The notes below the pieces were generated by a model that saw only the letters and a program-made list of their open reading frames with translations, ran no database searches and had not been told where the DNA came from. Below, one piece after another: positions 10,321 to 22,704 of a DNA stretch of 64,000 nucleotides. The DNA lies in contig NC_030990.1 of the NCBI RefSeq assembly GCF_000149955.1, forward strand, positions 4,391,482 through 4,455,481, written 5' to 3'. A program made the translations under genes and the position numbers. The first letter of the stretch is position 1. Each line of letters starts with the position of its first letter. This stretch comes from Fusarium oxysporum f. sp. lycopersici 4287. Its lineage: Eukaryota > Ascomycota > Sordariomycetes > Hypocreales > Nectriaceae.

Positions 10321-11557
10321 GCTAAAATGAGAAGAGCGAGTTGTGGAGCTGCCGAAGGCATACAGAAGTTATAGAGGTCCAAATGCAAGTATATAAATGC
10401 TTTGTATAATACTGGTGCTCGAGCATATGAGAAGTCGTGCTGCAGTAGTGCCGGGATATATTATTTATTCTAGCTGTGGAAACACGGTCTATCCGGGGAA
10501 GATAGGGTTGTGAACGCTCGGGAATGTGAAGCCGAAACACAAAACCGAGAACCTAGTTACAATGGTACCAGAGAGTGGTGTATAGTAAACTGACTTCGTC
10601 GCTCTAAATAATCGGACATATATATAAATAGTACAATGACTTCCAGTATAATTAGTACCCCGGATCTCGGGATGCGGACGGATCGGAATATGGAGAGCCA
10701 AGTGGGTATTTCGGAAGCGGGTTCGGCACAGACGGACGGAGTTGCGGGAACCTCTGCAGCATTGAGTACTGCAACGTTAATTCAGTAACCAATTTAATAT
10801 ACCTGCATTTTTATTGACTCCCTGTTTCTTTTGTATTATAACTCTGCGGTTGGCTCAGAAATCATGCCATGGAGCAGATTGGTGATTATTCATATCCATC
10901 TGTCGGTGCTTCAAAGTCATAAATGCCAATGGCTACTTGGACTTTACAAGGCTGATAGATCCGGTAGGTGAAATTTCAACTTTCCTTTCAGAAACGATTC
11001 AAACCTCTATAGCAGCCCAGCTTGAAAAGCTTATCTTGAGCTATTGTGTGGGCAGTTGGCATGCTGCCTGAAGCGTGTTTTTGAGAGTGTTATTTTGAGG
11101 TGATGGACCTGACAGGTGCTGTTTGCATCGCGCGCCTTACTCGCTACTCGCATCCAAGTTAAAGTCAGCTTTGGAATTGTAAATTACAAGAGCCACTTGT
11201 GCCTTGGTTATGGAGAACATGAATGTCATGTTTTCCGCCTCATTTCAACCTCAATCCGTCGTTGGGCAGACCCAGTCACCTTTTTCACACCAGTGATACC
11301 TAATGCAGTGGAGCTCCTCTGACCACTTATACTAACGTTGACCAATGAAGAGCGCATCCTCATGCCTCAGTGTGTGTATCAAGGCGCATATATCGACTCT
11401 TGTCTGCCTTACCATTCCATAACAAACCACAAACACAGTATGCATATTCATATCGATTGTAACTTCCGACATCTCAGCCATATTTCATATATTGAGCATC
11501 TCCTTTTCTTCCAGCATTTCCCCTTCATATCCATTCACCTTTAACCCAAACTTTAGG
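10321..11557. other. intergenic region upstream of the HET gene
   Basis: No supported gene. The stretch holds the shared upstream DNA of the leftward bicupin and rightward HET genes. Short frames here look random. Confidence 0.4.
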
Positions 11558-13986
11558 ATGTCTTCATTGCAGCAGCAACGTAACAGTAGCGCCGAGCCTG
11601 GTGAGACAAGCCATGGTCTAGATAATTTATGTGCAACATGTTCATCAGCATTTCTCAAAGCTTTGGATTCTTACGATACTTGGAGGAAGATGCTCTGCGA
11701 ATGCGATGAGTCCTACGTGCTCGTTTGCGACCGCCTGGCGGAAGGTTCAGTCAGGCACCATGAGTCCTTCCATCGCTTGAGACAGGCCGCAAGAGCCGGG
11801 TGTCACCTTTGCAATCTCATAGAACTATATTGCACTATCTCCCCTATCGATTCAGACCTGCCTGTCATGCTCAAGGTCGACATCAGAAATACAGGCGGGC
11901 GGAATTATGCATTCGATGTTAGCGTCGACAAGGATTGCACTGAGATTCGGCTAGGCTTGAAAGGTGATTATAGCTGTGTCCCAGTTCGCCATCTTGCTGC
12001 TAACTCGTCGGACCAGATAACAAATATGCACCATCACAGCTCGCTGGGACATATTACCATCCCGCCGGCGAGATCCCCGACGCGATATTCGACATGATTA
12101 GGGACTGGCTGCGGCAATGCCAGGCTGATCATCAAGAATGCCGTGATGATTCCCCGACACATATACCTACAAGGCTAGTCGACGTAGGTACGCTTGACTC
12201 GAGTACAGTTCATCTCATAGAGACTGGAAATGGATTTCATGCGCCGTACCTGACGCTGAGTCACTGCTGGGGTCAGAATGCCAATATTGTTCGTAGGACT
12301 GTTGGAGGAAATTTGGAGATCCCCTTAAAGAACTTGCCACGGACGTTCAAAGATGCTATTACGGCCACGAGGAGATTAGGCTTTACTTACCTTTGGATTG
12401 ACTCGCTCTGCATCATCCAAGGCGATAAAATCGACTGGGAGCGTGAAAGTGCCAACATGGCAAGCATCTATTCAAAAGGTATCCTGAACCTTGCAGCGAC
12501 CTACTCCTCAGACAGCCATGGAGGTCTGTTGTTAGAACGGAACCAGCACCACGTCACCTCGTGTTCCTGGAAGCAGCAGATTGACCCAGTATCCTCGCGC
12601 AACCTCTGGGGAGACTGGATGCAATCTAGACAAGTTTGTTGGACCTTTGATCCCCAGTCCGAATTTGACGAGCTAGGTCTCGGAAGGCCCTTGCCACTCA
12701 CCAGCAGAGGTTGGGTGTTGCAGGAGAATGTGCTCTCACCGAGGACAGTGCACTTTCTTCCAGGGGAGATCATCTGGGAATGCCGCGCACTGTCGGCTAA
12801 AGAATCAATCTACTGTCGTCCAGCCGGGCAACCTCAACAATTTAGGGGAAAATTTGCCTCGTCGCCTGAGACAGTCCCAGTGACGCGCAACGGCCCTAAG
12901 AACTTTTTGAGAACTGACTCAGGCGACTCAGGCGGCCAGGAGACTACCTCAGAGCTAACGAGTGGTGCAACGTCTAACCAAAAGCCCCAAGGCCAACTCT
13001 ATAGCCAATGGTACGACATGGTCACGCAGTATAGCCAAAAAGACTTAACCAGATCGGAGGATCGGCTGCCGGCTATTTGGGCGCTGGCACAGAAATTTCA
13101 AGAGATGACAGGCGACGAATACTTTTCCGGACTCTGGAAAGACGATATCCTTACTGGCCTCCTTTTCAAGAGATTCCAGCCGCGACCTGGATGTAGCACG
13201 AAGCAAACCCGTGGTGGTCCGTCGTGGTCTTGGGCGTCTACAGAATGCCGAGTGGAGTTTGAACGTGCCACTGCGCCCCCGTCCAGCTCTTCGGTGGAGA
13301 TGGACCGGTTTCCAGACGCATCCTTACAAAGGTCTGTCATTGATCCAACTGAGCCTCGGTCTCTATCCATGGGCCGGACACGTCGAGCGGAGCTAGAAAT
13401 CCAGACCCTGGCAAGGGACGTGGTCGGTAAGCGCCATGATTGGAATCCATCGCCCGGAAAGAAGGTTGCTAAAGCGATGGGGATCACCACTCCTTTGAGC
13501 GGTCATGGTCTTCATTCGAAGATATGGAGGAGTTATGAAGAACTAAGTAGCGAGTATGACCGCCAAGTACGTCGGTGGCCGGGCTTTTTCGAATTGAGTT
13601 TCAAGGAAAGATGGATCAGAGAGAGAACATCTAGGCAAGGCAGCTACCTGCCGTCTTTAAGTTTGGGTACTGATTGTTACTTCGGGTGGGCCGGAGCGAA
13701 GTTCATCGAAGAGGAACGTTGGAAGAAGAGAAACAACACCGGTCGAAGCCATGGACAGGACAAAATTCTCATTTGCGGCTCTTTCGACCTCGACTTTGAT
13801 ACTATCGAATTGGCAAACAGTTATGAGGGAAAGCCTGTGCTCTGTTTGCATATTAAAGGAAGGTATGGGTTATTGGCAGAGCTTGATGGTAGCTCACAGA
13901 TGTACCGCAGGGTTGGGATTTACAGGCACGCGACAGGAAAGTATGAAATAGATGCCTGGGAACCCATGACAGTCACGCTTATATAG
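11558..13986 (+). CDS. HET-domain (heterokaryon incompatibility) protein, 791 aa
   Basis: Exon 1 (11558-11963) and exon 2 (12017-13986) join through a 53-bp intron (GTGATT, branch CTAAC, end ACCAG), which fuses two frames that otherwise look separate. The N-terminal part has a cysteine-rich stretch (NLCATCSSAFL, AGCHLCNLIELYC). The HET core follows at about residues 210-300, with YLTLSHCWG and YLWIDSLCIIQGD, then Trp/Glu and an MASIYSKG segment. The long C-terminal part includes GPSWSWAS, a usual landmark in this family. HET proteins trigger cell death when incompatible hyphae fuse. The ATG is preceded by TTTAGG; no in-frame ATG was chosen further up. Confidence 0.88.
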
Positions 13987-14659
13987 ACTTAGTTAATATC
14001 CAAGGTCGGGTATCGTTAAATGGGATACATGGGTTATCGTGTTTCTTTCTCTAGATTATACAATTAATTCATGAAATTAGAAAAGAAAGACAATGTTTTA
14101 TTAGAAATTTCAGGTTTGGTGACTTGATGCAACAGTTTTGTTCTTTTCAATCGACAGCGACCCGATATCTGAAAGAGCTTTAGATATTCTAGTCTACCAG
14201 AGTCCAACCATTAGAGTTCGATTGGTCTGTAATAGGTCAGGAAAATTTAAGATAAGGCAAATATATTCATCAGTTTATTATATAGCAGCAACAGAATTCA
14301 AAAACTTGCCAACGATCTCCTCAGTAGCTTTCCCAAATTTCAGGAGGGAGGCGCCCTCGACGTTCGAAGTCATCAGATACATCAACTAAATTAATAATAA
14401 AATTCTGCACAACACCATTAGCTATGATATCTTATAAATTAACTTACTCTATATAATATTACACTCTTTTACTGCACTTCTTTAAGAACCTAGATAGGTT
14501 CCGACGAACAGCTGAGCCGAAGTTGAGCCAGTGAGTGAAAAGGCCATAACAGCGACAGTCCGTGGCATGTCACTTGTCGCTCGAACTTTGGTCTCAGGAG
14601 GCCGAAAGGCTTGCCTTTAGGGTACTGGATTCACAGAAGAGGTGTCTTATAGGAGAGAG
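13987..14659. other. AT-rich intergenic stretch, possible exon relic
   Basis: On the minus strand a GTAAGT...GCTAATGG...TGCAG intron-like segment (about 14451-14405) is followed by a short open frame reading INLVDVSDDFERRGRLPPEI. The upstream exon is not identifiable, so this may be a worn gene tail. Nothing else is seen. Confidence 0.3.
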
Positions 14660-14988
14660 TCCTTCTATAATGTAGAGCATGAAGCGCTCAATAGCAGTTT
14701 AAAAGCTGCAGGGCCAACAAGAGGAGGCAGAAGAGATCGAGAGGCAGGCTTTTGAGATATTAAAGAGGACACCATCTTGGCACTCTGGGCTCTATGCGTA
14801 ACTTGGCAGTCATTTGGGCAATTCGCAATAGGCTTTCAGAGGCTATAGTCCTTATGAGAAGCTATGTTGCCCTGCAGCAACATATACTTGGTGCAAGTCA
14901 TCCAAAAAGATTGGCGGGAGTAGGAGAGCTTACTAAGTGGGAGGAGCACATAGGTAATCAACTAGAGGTGTTGAACACGGAAACTTAG
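14660..14988 (+). pseudogene. TPR-repeat (kinesin-light-chain type) relic, as in fungal NLR C-termini
   Basis: From about 14706 one frame reads LQGQQEEAEEIERQAFEILK. A one-base shift near 14762-14768 then moves to a frame reading LGSMRNLAVIW, IVLMRSYVALQQHILGASHP and ends at 14988. This is the TPR pattern (N-L-A, helix, Q-Q-x-x-L-G-x-x-H-P) common at the C-terminus of fungal NB-ARC/NACHT proteins. Only about one and a half repeats remain and no nucleotide-binding domain is present. It is a decayed end of such a gene lying next to the HET gene. Confidence 0.6.
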
Positions 14989-15170
14989 TCACTTGTTAAA
15001 ATATGAGGAAAAGAGGTCCTCATTACAAATATGGTGACGAAAAGTACCCAACGATTTCAACTATCCTTAACTAGATATACAAGGTCAGACTTTGCTATCC
15101 GCTACCAGTTATCACCCCTATCTAACAGCCTTAAGAATACACACTCAGACTTGGGCTTATTAAAGCCCTA

Positions 15171-16265
15171 TCACATCTCATACATCGATCCACGATGGTG
15201 ATCTGTCCTCGCCTCGTCAAGTTCATAGTTATACAAAGTCCCCGGGCTGGGTGCCTTATTGAGAGGGGAAGAGGTTGAGGGGGATAGTTGAGGGGTTGGA
15301 CCATTTGATTGAACCGGCGCCGCGTAGGAATGCGTGCTCACGTCATAAGCCCCAGCCTGAGTCTCCACAAATTGAGTATTGCTTGTTACCTTTGATGGAC
15401 TGTGAGGTTGTTGTGCCAAGCCAGGCGTATGCTCAGGGGGAGCAGCCATATTGCCTCTTCGGCGACGTAGAAGTATGAGCCCAAATAGTCCCAAGGCAAC
15501 GAGACCAATGACGCCTAGACCGCCGACTACACCACCAACAATCGCGCCCACGTTGGGACTGTCTCCAGGGATGGATGTTGCAGAGGTAGATATTTGAGTG
15601 TAGGAGCTTGACGCCTCTACTGTGGCAGAAGCAGTCATACTTGATCCGCTCTGGGTTGGTGTTGTTTCCATCTTTGATGGCGCTGGTCCATCAGTGATCC
15701 ATTGCGTCTCGGAAACCCCATCAACGAAAACCACGGTACTGAAGTTCCGAGATTGTCGAAAGCTTGTGCTATCAAATTCAAATCTTTCATCAACTGATAT
15801 TGTATTGCACCCATAGGAAAAGATTCCGTTGCCAAGCTCGAGTGTGACACAAAAAGGTTTTTCAGACGACGGGCTACGACGGTGGCCATAAGTCAGAAAG
15901 CAACATCCAAAGGGATTGACGGAGATCTGAACTCACCATCCAGCAATGGCATTACGCGTATTTGTACGGCATTCGCTGTTGCAAATGGCGGGGTCAAAGA
16001 TGGCGGTGCTGTCTAAACAAGTGGTGTAGATTTGTTGCCAAGCGCACCAGAAACGGTTGATCTGGCCCTTTTCCCAGGTGCAAGGCCGGCCACCGGGGCA
16101 TACCCAGACAGCCTCATCATTATTGGTGAACCCGCAGGTTGGATCTGGGGCAACAGTCACGGTGAGCGTGCCAGAGGTAAGTTGGCTCAGTTCATCAACG
16201 TCCCGTTTTCGTGCCAGCCTACGTGACCGTGGCACAGGATCAGGCTTATGCAGATCAGTGGTCAT
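15171..16265 (-). CDS. single-pass type-I membrane protein with Cys-rich ectodomain, 343 aa
   Basis: Exons 16265-15937 and 15873-15171 join through a 63-bp intron (GTGAGT...CGTAG). Residues about 35-150 form a cysteine-rich domain (CGFTNNDEAVWVCPGGRPC). A Ser/Thr-rich stalk follows. Next comes a glycine-zipper-like membrane helix (VGAIVGGVVGGLGVIGLVAL) ended by RRRR. The cytoplasmic tail is Pro/Ser-rich and ends SMYEM. The layout is that of fungal wall-sensor-like or surface-receptor-like proteins. No clear signal peptide follows the chosen ATG, so an upstream first exon may be missing. The ligand is unknown. Confidence 0.75.
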
Positions 16266-16599
16266 GGGAATATTTGCAAGATTTTTGAAAGGGTTTTGCT
16301 TGACAGGAGTTAGGAGCCGATATTAGAGACCTATAGAGAGAAAGGAAGAGACACTGTCCCGCTTAAGTACTACCTGCACGGCAGAATCTGTCAGGCAGCT
16401 GACACTCCAGACATTGAAAAGGCTTGCATTAGCCAAAAGCCTTCATTCCTTGTCCTTGCGATAGATTTGAAGAAACTTGCCTAGAATATTTCATCACAAA
16501 CAGCATCTTATCTAAAGTACTCTCCACTGACTTAGACCTTGTGTGTATATTTATGTTCTTGGCCATTAGCGATTTAAGACAGGTAAAGTCGCCGTGATG

Positions 16600-16616
<17 letters not shown>
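16600..16616. repeat. homopolymer A17
   Basis: Seventeen consecutive A bases are followed by an A/G-rich tract up to about 16640. Confidence 0.9.
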
Positions 16617-16630
<14 letters not shown>

Positions 16631-18391
16631 AAGATAAGAATAGTTAAGACCAGTACCTATTGAACGATAAGAATGTAGTCAAGCATTAGGCAGCTTGGTT
16701 CTGACCTTTAATAAAGTTCAGTGAATGCTCGGGCGTTTGGGAGTTTTAACGCCTCGAAAATGTTTCTCCCCGGGATTTAAAAAGTCAATTCTTTAGATTA
16801 GGTTACTTCAAACACCTTATACTCAAGATGCTTCACTAGGAGCTATTTTCATAATTAATGGCTCAGATACAGGCCTCAGCACAGTGTCTTTGGACTAGTA
16901 GCGTTGGTGCTGTATTTATTATACCTCTATTTAAATCGAAAAGAAAACATGTAACAAAGCTGATATGTACAATAATAATCTCATCAGATATACAAAAAGT
17001 AGAATTTCTAGATCATACTTAAAACCTTATTGACAGCTAGATGTAGACAGGACAATTTGACAGTTTTTCAGAGTTTGTGTGGCGTTGATTAGACTGTCTA
17101 GGCAGAGCAGACAACGCCTAACCTGTTATTAAGTTCTGATCTTCAGTAGCAATTCATCTTCGTTTTATATTTGATAGGCTACTTCTTCTAGTGGTTGTTC
17201 AGCTTGATGCCAGATTTATGCATAAAGTCCAATTCGGGTCTGCACTGCAGGCGTAGTGGTCCAGCCTCATTTGAAAGATTACTAGATTCACATTACTTAG
17301 TGTTGATATGGACCAAAGTCTCGCCGCTACGTCGTAACAATATCTGCATCTTCGCGCTTCCAAGCGTTCATTTACCTCAGCATGCGTATTTCACTACTGT
17401 GCGTATATGGCAACCTAATCCAAGGATAGGAAGCAGTTTAATGTGATCGACAACGCATAGATGATCATTATTGATGAGACTTACTCTACCACTTCCGAGA
17501 CACAATGCCGCGTTTTGACGATCCAAGACACATGCAAAATAAAGTCAGATGAGCAAACCTAGCTGATGCCACGTAAGCAATAGATAACCCGTTATGTTCA
17601 CATGCATTACGCCTAGCGAGAATTTGCACGGCTGTTGGGTGAAGAGCATCTGTGGCGCGGCCACCACAACGCCAGTCAGCTACTTTTTGCGCCTCCGATT
17701 TTGCAGGTGACTATTGAATGCACATTTGCCCTCTCCCCCGTAGATTGATCCAAGACTGGGGCCATGTTGTGAATTTCTGTGTGGTCTTTAACTCTCTGTT
17801 TTCCACCATGGGCTTTGAACCATAATAACCGGCGTGATACGCCACAGCGAAAGACACAATAATTTCCACTTGAGGACCCTCAACAAGTGGCGCGGCTGCT
17901 TTCTTGACCTTGTGATCCAACGAAATCCCCAGTTCCATATTTTGAAGCTTTGAATAGAAAGGCTTGAACTTCGGATGTATAGCGGAACGGAAGTGATGGA
18001 TTGTGTAGCTTTTTGACCATCAGCGGGATAAACAGAACTCGAGCAGAATTGGTGTATAACTTAGCCAGTGACAGGCAATCTCCATACAACTTAGGACCCA
18101 ACGAAACTCGTATATTCTGCTTTCTCGTGTTTTCAGCAATATAGTAAGCGACACTTAGGTATTCAAAGCCCAAAGTCTTATCTAATTACCTTATGTGGTA
18201 TTTAATTATCCGCAACGAGGAGCCTTGCATCAGAACTCACTGATTCCACGGACGGAAGGATTCAATCAGAGCCAAATTCTGAGACTTTCGTCAGAGGATC
18301 AAAAATTGGGATCCTAATGGACCCGGTTGGGCCCAGACATGGGGAATAGAGCCGCACTGGCCAGCTGCTCAGCCAAGGGGGCGAGTAAAGC

Positions 18392-18413
18392 TGTGTGTGT
18401 GTGTGTGTGTGTG
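18392..18413. repeat. GT dinucleotide microsatellite
   Basis: Eleven TG units are followed directly by a G-rich tract (GGAGGGGGGGGG). Confidence 0.9.
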
Positions 18414-18836
18414 GAGGGGGGGGCTGAAGGGGGCCTGATGAAGAGCCATAAAAGCAGCAATCTGTGTCAGGTCACGGATGGTTTGACTTTCGTCTCCTAA
18501 TACCGCCTCATTTTTCTTGATTGGTATCGAAATAGTCTCACTGATACATGTTCTGCTATTTCCCCTTATACAGGGGAACTACGTGTACCAGGTGATGGAA
18601 CAGTCTTCCAGCGACTGGCTGCACCTTTGGCAAAAGATTGGTAGTACCACAGTTTGAGGCCATCCAGACTTACAACTTCCGTCTAGATCAGAAGTTTACC
18701 CGACTCCCATCTACATAATGAGGTTTTCGAGAACACACGAGACCTCTGCAATTTCTTTCTTACCTCTCATTCCAACATCAAAAGCAACGCTACCTATTTA
18801 GTTACAATAGACCGCATCTCTACAACACCGGCGAAC

Positions 18837-19376
18837 ATGGTCACGGTAGCTAGCGGCGGCGCCCCTCTAGTGATTGCTGGCACCATTATAAAAGAAGCAA
18901 TGGCTGTTGTAGCAACCTCTCAGTCCGCAGCGGCGGGCTTTGCCGCCAAAGCTGCAGTTGACGTCGTGGGCGCCGTAGCCGTGGGTGAAACCGCCTTTGC
19001 TGCGGCTGTTGCACTCGAAGGCGCTGCTGCTACTGCTGCTGCATCCACGGTTGCTGCAACCAACTTTTGGAACCCTGTTGGATGGTCACTTGGGGTCGTT
19101 ATCGTTGGTGCACGTGAGGCAGCACCTCACAATATCACCTGGGACTGTTACAAGCTTATCATCCATGACGCTGTGGAGGAACCACCTAAACCAATGCTTC
19201 TAGCCGCACTGGTCTCTCACCCAATGGTTGCGCGCGTTGATATCTCAATCAAAGCCACGTCTGCTGGTCTTCCCGATATTGAGATAGAGAATGTTGCTGG
19301 TGAGCTGTACCTCTTACGGGGCGTCGCATTACCTTGGGGCGCGGTTGCGCATCATGCGGAGAAGATGGAGGAATGA
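18837..19376 (+). CDS. Ala/Val-rich hypothetical protein, 179 aa
   Basis: An uninterrupted frame starts at a good context (GGCGAACATGG). Residues 1-90 are rich in Ala, Val and Gly (AAAGFAAKAAVDVVGAVAVG) and could form membrane-inserting helices. Residues about 100-179 are globular (HNITWDCYKLIIHD, LPDIEIENVAGELYLLRG, LPWGAVAHHAE). The two halves suggest a membrane-associated N-terminus with a small C-terminal domain. No characterised family is recognised, and no introns are evident. Confidence 0.65.
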   Translation: MVTVASGGAPLVIAGTIIKEAMAVVATSQSAAAGFAAKAAVDVVGAVAVGETAFAAAVALEGAAATAAASTVAATNFWNPVGWSLGVVIVGAREAAPHNITWDCYKLIIHDAVEEPPKPMLLAALVSHPMVARVDISIKATSAGLPDIEIENVAGELYLLRGVALPWGAVAHHAEKMEE

Positions 19377-21425
19377 GTTTCTAGAGTCTGCTTGTGTTCA
19401 ACGGGGCTATCAATAGGATCTTGTTACACCGAGCTGGTAAAGTTTACATAGATTGTATACGGGAATAACCAGTGAGATTGGGTACTAGGTATGTATTTGA
19501 GTAGCGAAAACCCCAGCACGTATTCGCATGTCCTCTTGTATTGTATGTTTCTCAACAACAGCAAGAAAGCCATCCGTTTTCTCAAACATACGCTTGATGA
19601 ATTAGATCTTAGGTGAAGACCGCATTTTCCAAGAGACTTGATGCGAGTTTACAAGAACTTGTTGGTCTTTTTGCCGGACGGAGTGATCGCCAAAGCCCCT
19701 GAACCAGCTACTAATATTAACTCCACGGAAGAGCGAGTCTCCCATGTGACGTTTACGTGCCGGTACAGCCATGAAAGGCGAGATTGAATATATCGAAAGG
19801 CCTGATATTAGCCAAGATTTGCGGCTGAGGCACTTGGTGCTGATATCTCCAAACCGGCAGGGGGCACTTGGGATGAAAACCCCACGTTTCGCATCTTGGC
19901 ACCCGCTACAGGATGTCACCCAACCTAGCCCTGGGTTTCAAGTTTCAGGTGTAGGAGAAGTCATTTAGAACCTGAAATTATGTTGTATATTTGCTACGTA
20001 GGCTTCGTTGGTGACAAAGTGTGCGTGGTCTTTTATTATCAGCCCATGTTGGGGGCTTCTTGAACATAGCCTGACAGTGCCGCCTGATAGTTCAAAGTTA
20101 CTCCAAGTTCTATTCTTCAAAGGTGAACCAATTCAGGTTGCTTTTACAAAGGTCGTTTGGGAGTTGCGAAGGCGAGGACATAGAAAGCTCTCGGTAGATT
20201 TTGCGTTGGTTTATTGTACAAGACACCGGCACATCAGCCGTCCTTGGCGATGCGAAATCTATTGCCGCCAGAAGCCTTGACCGGGACCATCCCGGTAGCA
20301 CTGTAAGGAAACGACCTGAAGTTTATATCTGTAGCTTTCCATTGACTTTGGCATCATGTTGCTGCGAAAGACTCCCGTGCTTCCGTCTGTACGCAGATAC
20401 TATCGTCATATTGGCGTCTAACAATACCGACTCAACGCTTCGTAATTATGTCCCCTTTTAGCTGCATACGTCGTCTGGCCCAATCTCATCAACCGCAGTG
20501 TCATGATGTGAGAGTCAGCAGCGATATCCGCATCACTGCAGTAGCCTCCAAAACCCTAGCTCAGGGTAAATCATCCCAGGTGTTCAATCAAACCCCCAAA
20601 CTTCTCGCAAATTGACCAAGCGCCGCGGCAACTTGTTTGCCAAGCCGCGGTTTCAGCCAGACCCACGTTTGCCATGCTGTCGGATATGGAATTTGCGTCG
20701 TTTTTTTGCGTCGTATTGATCGTGGATATAACGTTACTCTGCAGAGTCAGTTTTATGTGTTATCCAGACAAATGAGGTTCAGTTATCGTGTATCCACCGA
20801 ATTGTCTCACTTAAAGTACTACTAGTCTACCAGATCGGATCGATGTAACCATTTTCTTGATCCTGCACCAGTGCATTTTGCATCGGCCAAGTGCTAAGTC
20901 TCAGGGCAAAGCTATGCCATGGAACTCGGCACTCAATTAGAGTGCTGCTGTGGCTTGGATTTAGTTTACTTGCTGTCTCGTTTACCCCCTCGTTCACCTC
21001 CTCGCTTACCTCCACGCTAAGCTATATACGGTATCGTAATAAAACATTAAATCATCCACAATCGCAGCCCAGAAGACGGCTATCGGGGGGCGTGACAGGG
21101 ATACACTCACTTAATTTGATTGGCATCCCGCCAAACCTGTCAACTCTGAAACACAGTAGCGCAAACTATCACGGTAAACCGGCATCAATAACACGATCTT
21201 GATATTAGACGGATCGTTGAATGAAACCATCACGGCTGTGCCTTTCGATTTCCCCCTCTTACGTTTGCGAGTCCAGACCAATCCTGGAGAAATGGCAGTT
21301 GGGAAATACAGGGTTTCGGCATTGGAAACAGCTAGGGACGATGCACTTAGTAAAAACCTCGTCAGCATCGACAACCTAGTCAGCTCATCAGCAAGGAAAT
21401 TACTTCGTAGTGTTCTGGAATGTTG
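19377..21425. other. intergenic region
   Basis: No gene is supported. A short protein-like frame at about 19815-19922 on the + strand (EALGADISKPAGGTWDEN) has no start, stop context or partner exon and may be a relic. Confidence 0.35.
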
Positions 21426-21433
21426 TATATAAG
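21426..21433 (+). promoter_or_regulatory. TATA box of the expansin-like gene
   Basis: TATATAAG lies about 130 bp upstream of the ATG at 21565 and is followed by a long C/T-rich leader, a pattern of highly expressed fungal genes. Confidence 0.55.
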
Positions 21434-21564
21434 ACTAGACCTGCTCTAACCACCAACGACCATCCAATCTCATCAACACATTCTTTTTTTGCAAGCTTTT
21501 ACTTCTTCATTCATTCATTTAAACAAAATTTACATTCATTTCTAACATAAACACCAACGCAAAC

Positions 21565-22325
21565 ATGTTCGGAAGCATTTCTACTTACTTCGTCACCCTC
21601 TTGGCCGCAGCCTCGACGGTTGCCAACGCCGCTGCTACTTCCAAGAACCCCGTCTACACCGGCCTCGGTACCCGATACGGCGACAGCGATGGCTGCACTG
21701 AGGAGGATTGCTGGCAGAAGGGTGCCTGCAGCTTTGTCGACTACAAGCTGCCCGCTGGCATCGACGGAACTACCTGTGTCTCTGAGGATATCTGGAAGGA
21801 TGGCGCCAACTGCGGTGGTTGCATTCAGGTCTCCTACAAGGGCAAGTCCCTCAAGATCATGGTAAGTCTAATTACATATTGTGATAAAGTACGTGGTTGT
21901 CTAACTGGTCCAGGTCACCAACAAGACTGGCGGCGACAAGAACCATCTCGACATGACCCCCGCCACCTGGTCCAAACTCACCAACGCATGACCGGCGCGG
22001 TGTCGACGGCATCAAGTGGAAGTGGATCGCCTGCCCTCTCAAATCACCCCTCCAGGTCCACATGCACGGCGGCGCCTCCAAGTACTGGTTCGCCGCTACC
22101 ATCGAGAACATCACCCATCGTGTCAAGGCTGTCGAGGTCAGCAGCGACAGCGGCAAGACCTGGAAGGCGACTACTCTCAAGGACCCCAACATGTGGATCC
22201 TCAAGGGTACGCTGCCCAACGACACTGCCTGGGTCCGCGTCACCAGCGTCAACAACAAGAAGGTCATTGTCAAGAACGTTGCTCTCAAGTCTGGAGTCGT
22301 CACCAAGGGTACTTCCAACTTCTAA
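21565..22325 (+). pseudogene. secreted expansin-like protein gene with a one-base frameshift
   Basis: Exon 1 (21565-21861) encodes a signal peptide (MFGSISTYFVTLLAAASTVA) and the start of a double-psi beta-barrel (GTRYGDSDGCTEEDCW, CGGCIQVSYKGKSLKIM). A 52-bp intron (GTAAGT...TCCAG) leads in frame to VTNKTGGDKNHLDMTPATW. The frame then ends at TGA 21989-21991 (KLTNA*). The expected continuation (GVDGIKWKWIACPL, then the second beta-sandwich domain MHGGASKYWFAAT... to GTSNF) lies in another frame up to 22325, so exon 2 is one base out of step. Expansin-like proteins loosen cellulose/hemicellulose contacts without hydrolysis. The frameshift is either a real inactivation or a sequence error. Confidence 0.75.
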
Positions 22326-22386
22326 GGGACTTGAGTAGCATGGTGGAGTGGAGGCAGGGCTAGAGGCTCTGAAGCTGTTTTATTTT

Positions 22387-22402
22387 GTGTGTGTGTGTGT
22401 GT
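22387..22402. repeat. GT microsatellite in the expansin-like gene 3' flank
   Basis: Eight GT units, about 60 bp after the stop codon. Confidence 0.85.
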
Positions 22403-22704
22403 TGATAGTCTCAAGCTGGCCTTTATGGTTCATATAAAAAAAGTTTCTTGTATATATATTCTGCTGAGATGGACGCTAGAGGTATCTCTCAGCCCAATAA
22501 TATGAACCATATCTAATCATCGATCTCTTTGATTATTGTCATTGGGTGATTGAATCGACACATGTATTACTAGCGCATCATGAAGTGAATTGCTAAACAA
22601 ATAACTAAGACCGTCTGTCTCTTCTCGGGTATACTCTGGCCGATGGCTCCCCTAACCCTTCTTCTTTCCTTGGCTTTCATACTCATCAAATCATCCCATC
22701 TTTT

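Larger units (their letters stand above)
16266..18836. other. AT-rich gene-poor region
   Basis: This 2.6-kb stretch includes a 17-A run and a GT microsatellite. On the minus strand, 18173-17711 carries two overlapping frames. One starts MGFEYLSVAYYIAEN; the other reads GISLDHKVKKAAAPLVEGPQ and VAYHAGYYGSKPMVEN. Joining them would need a frame change and no clear intron was found, so I leave this as a possible broken gene. Confidence 0.35.

Noticed and set aside
21565..22338. 257-codon continuous frame
   Set aside because: It reads through the expansin-like intron; beyond that point the frame has no family sense.
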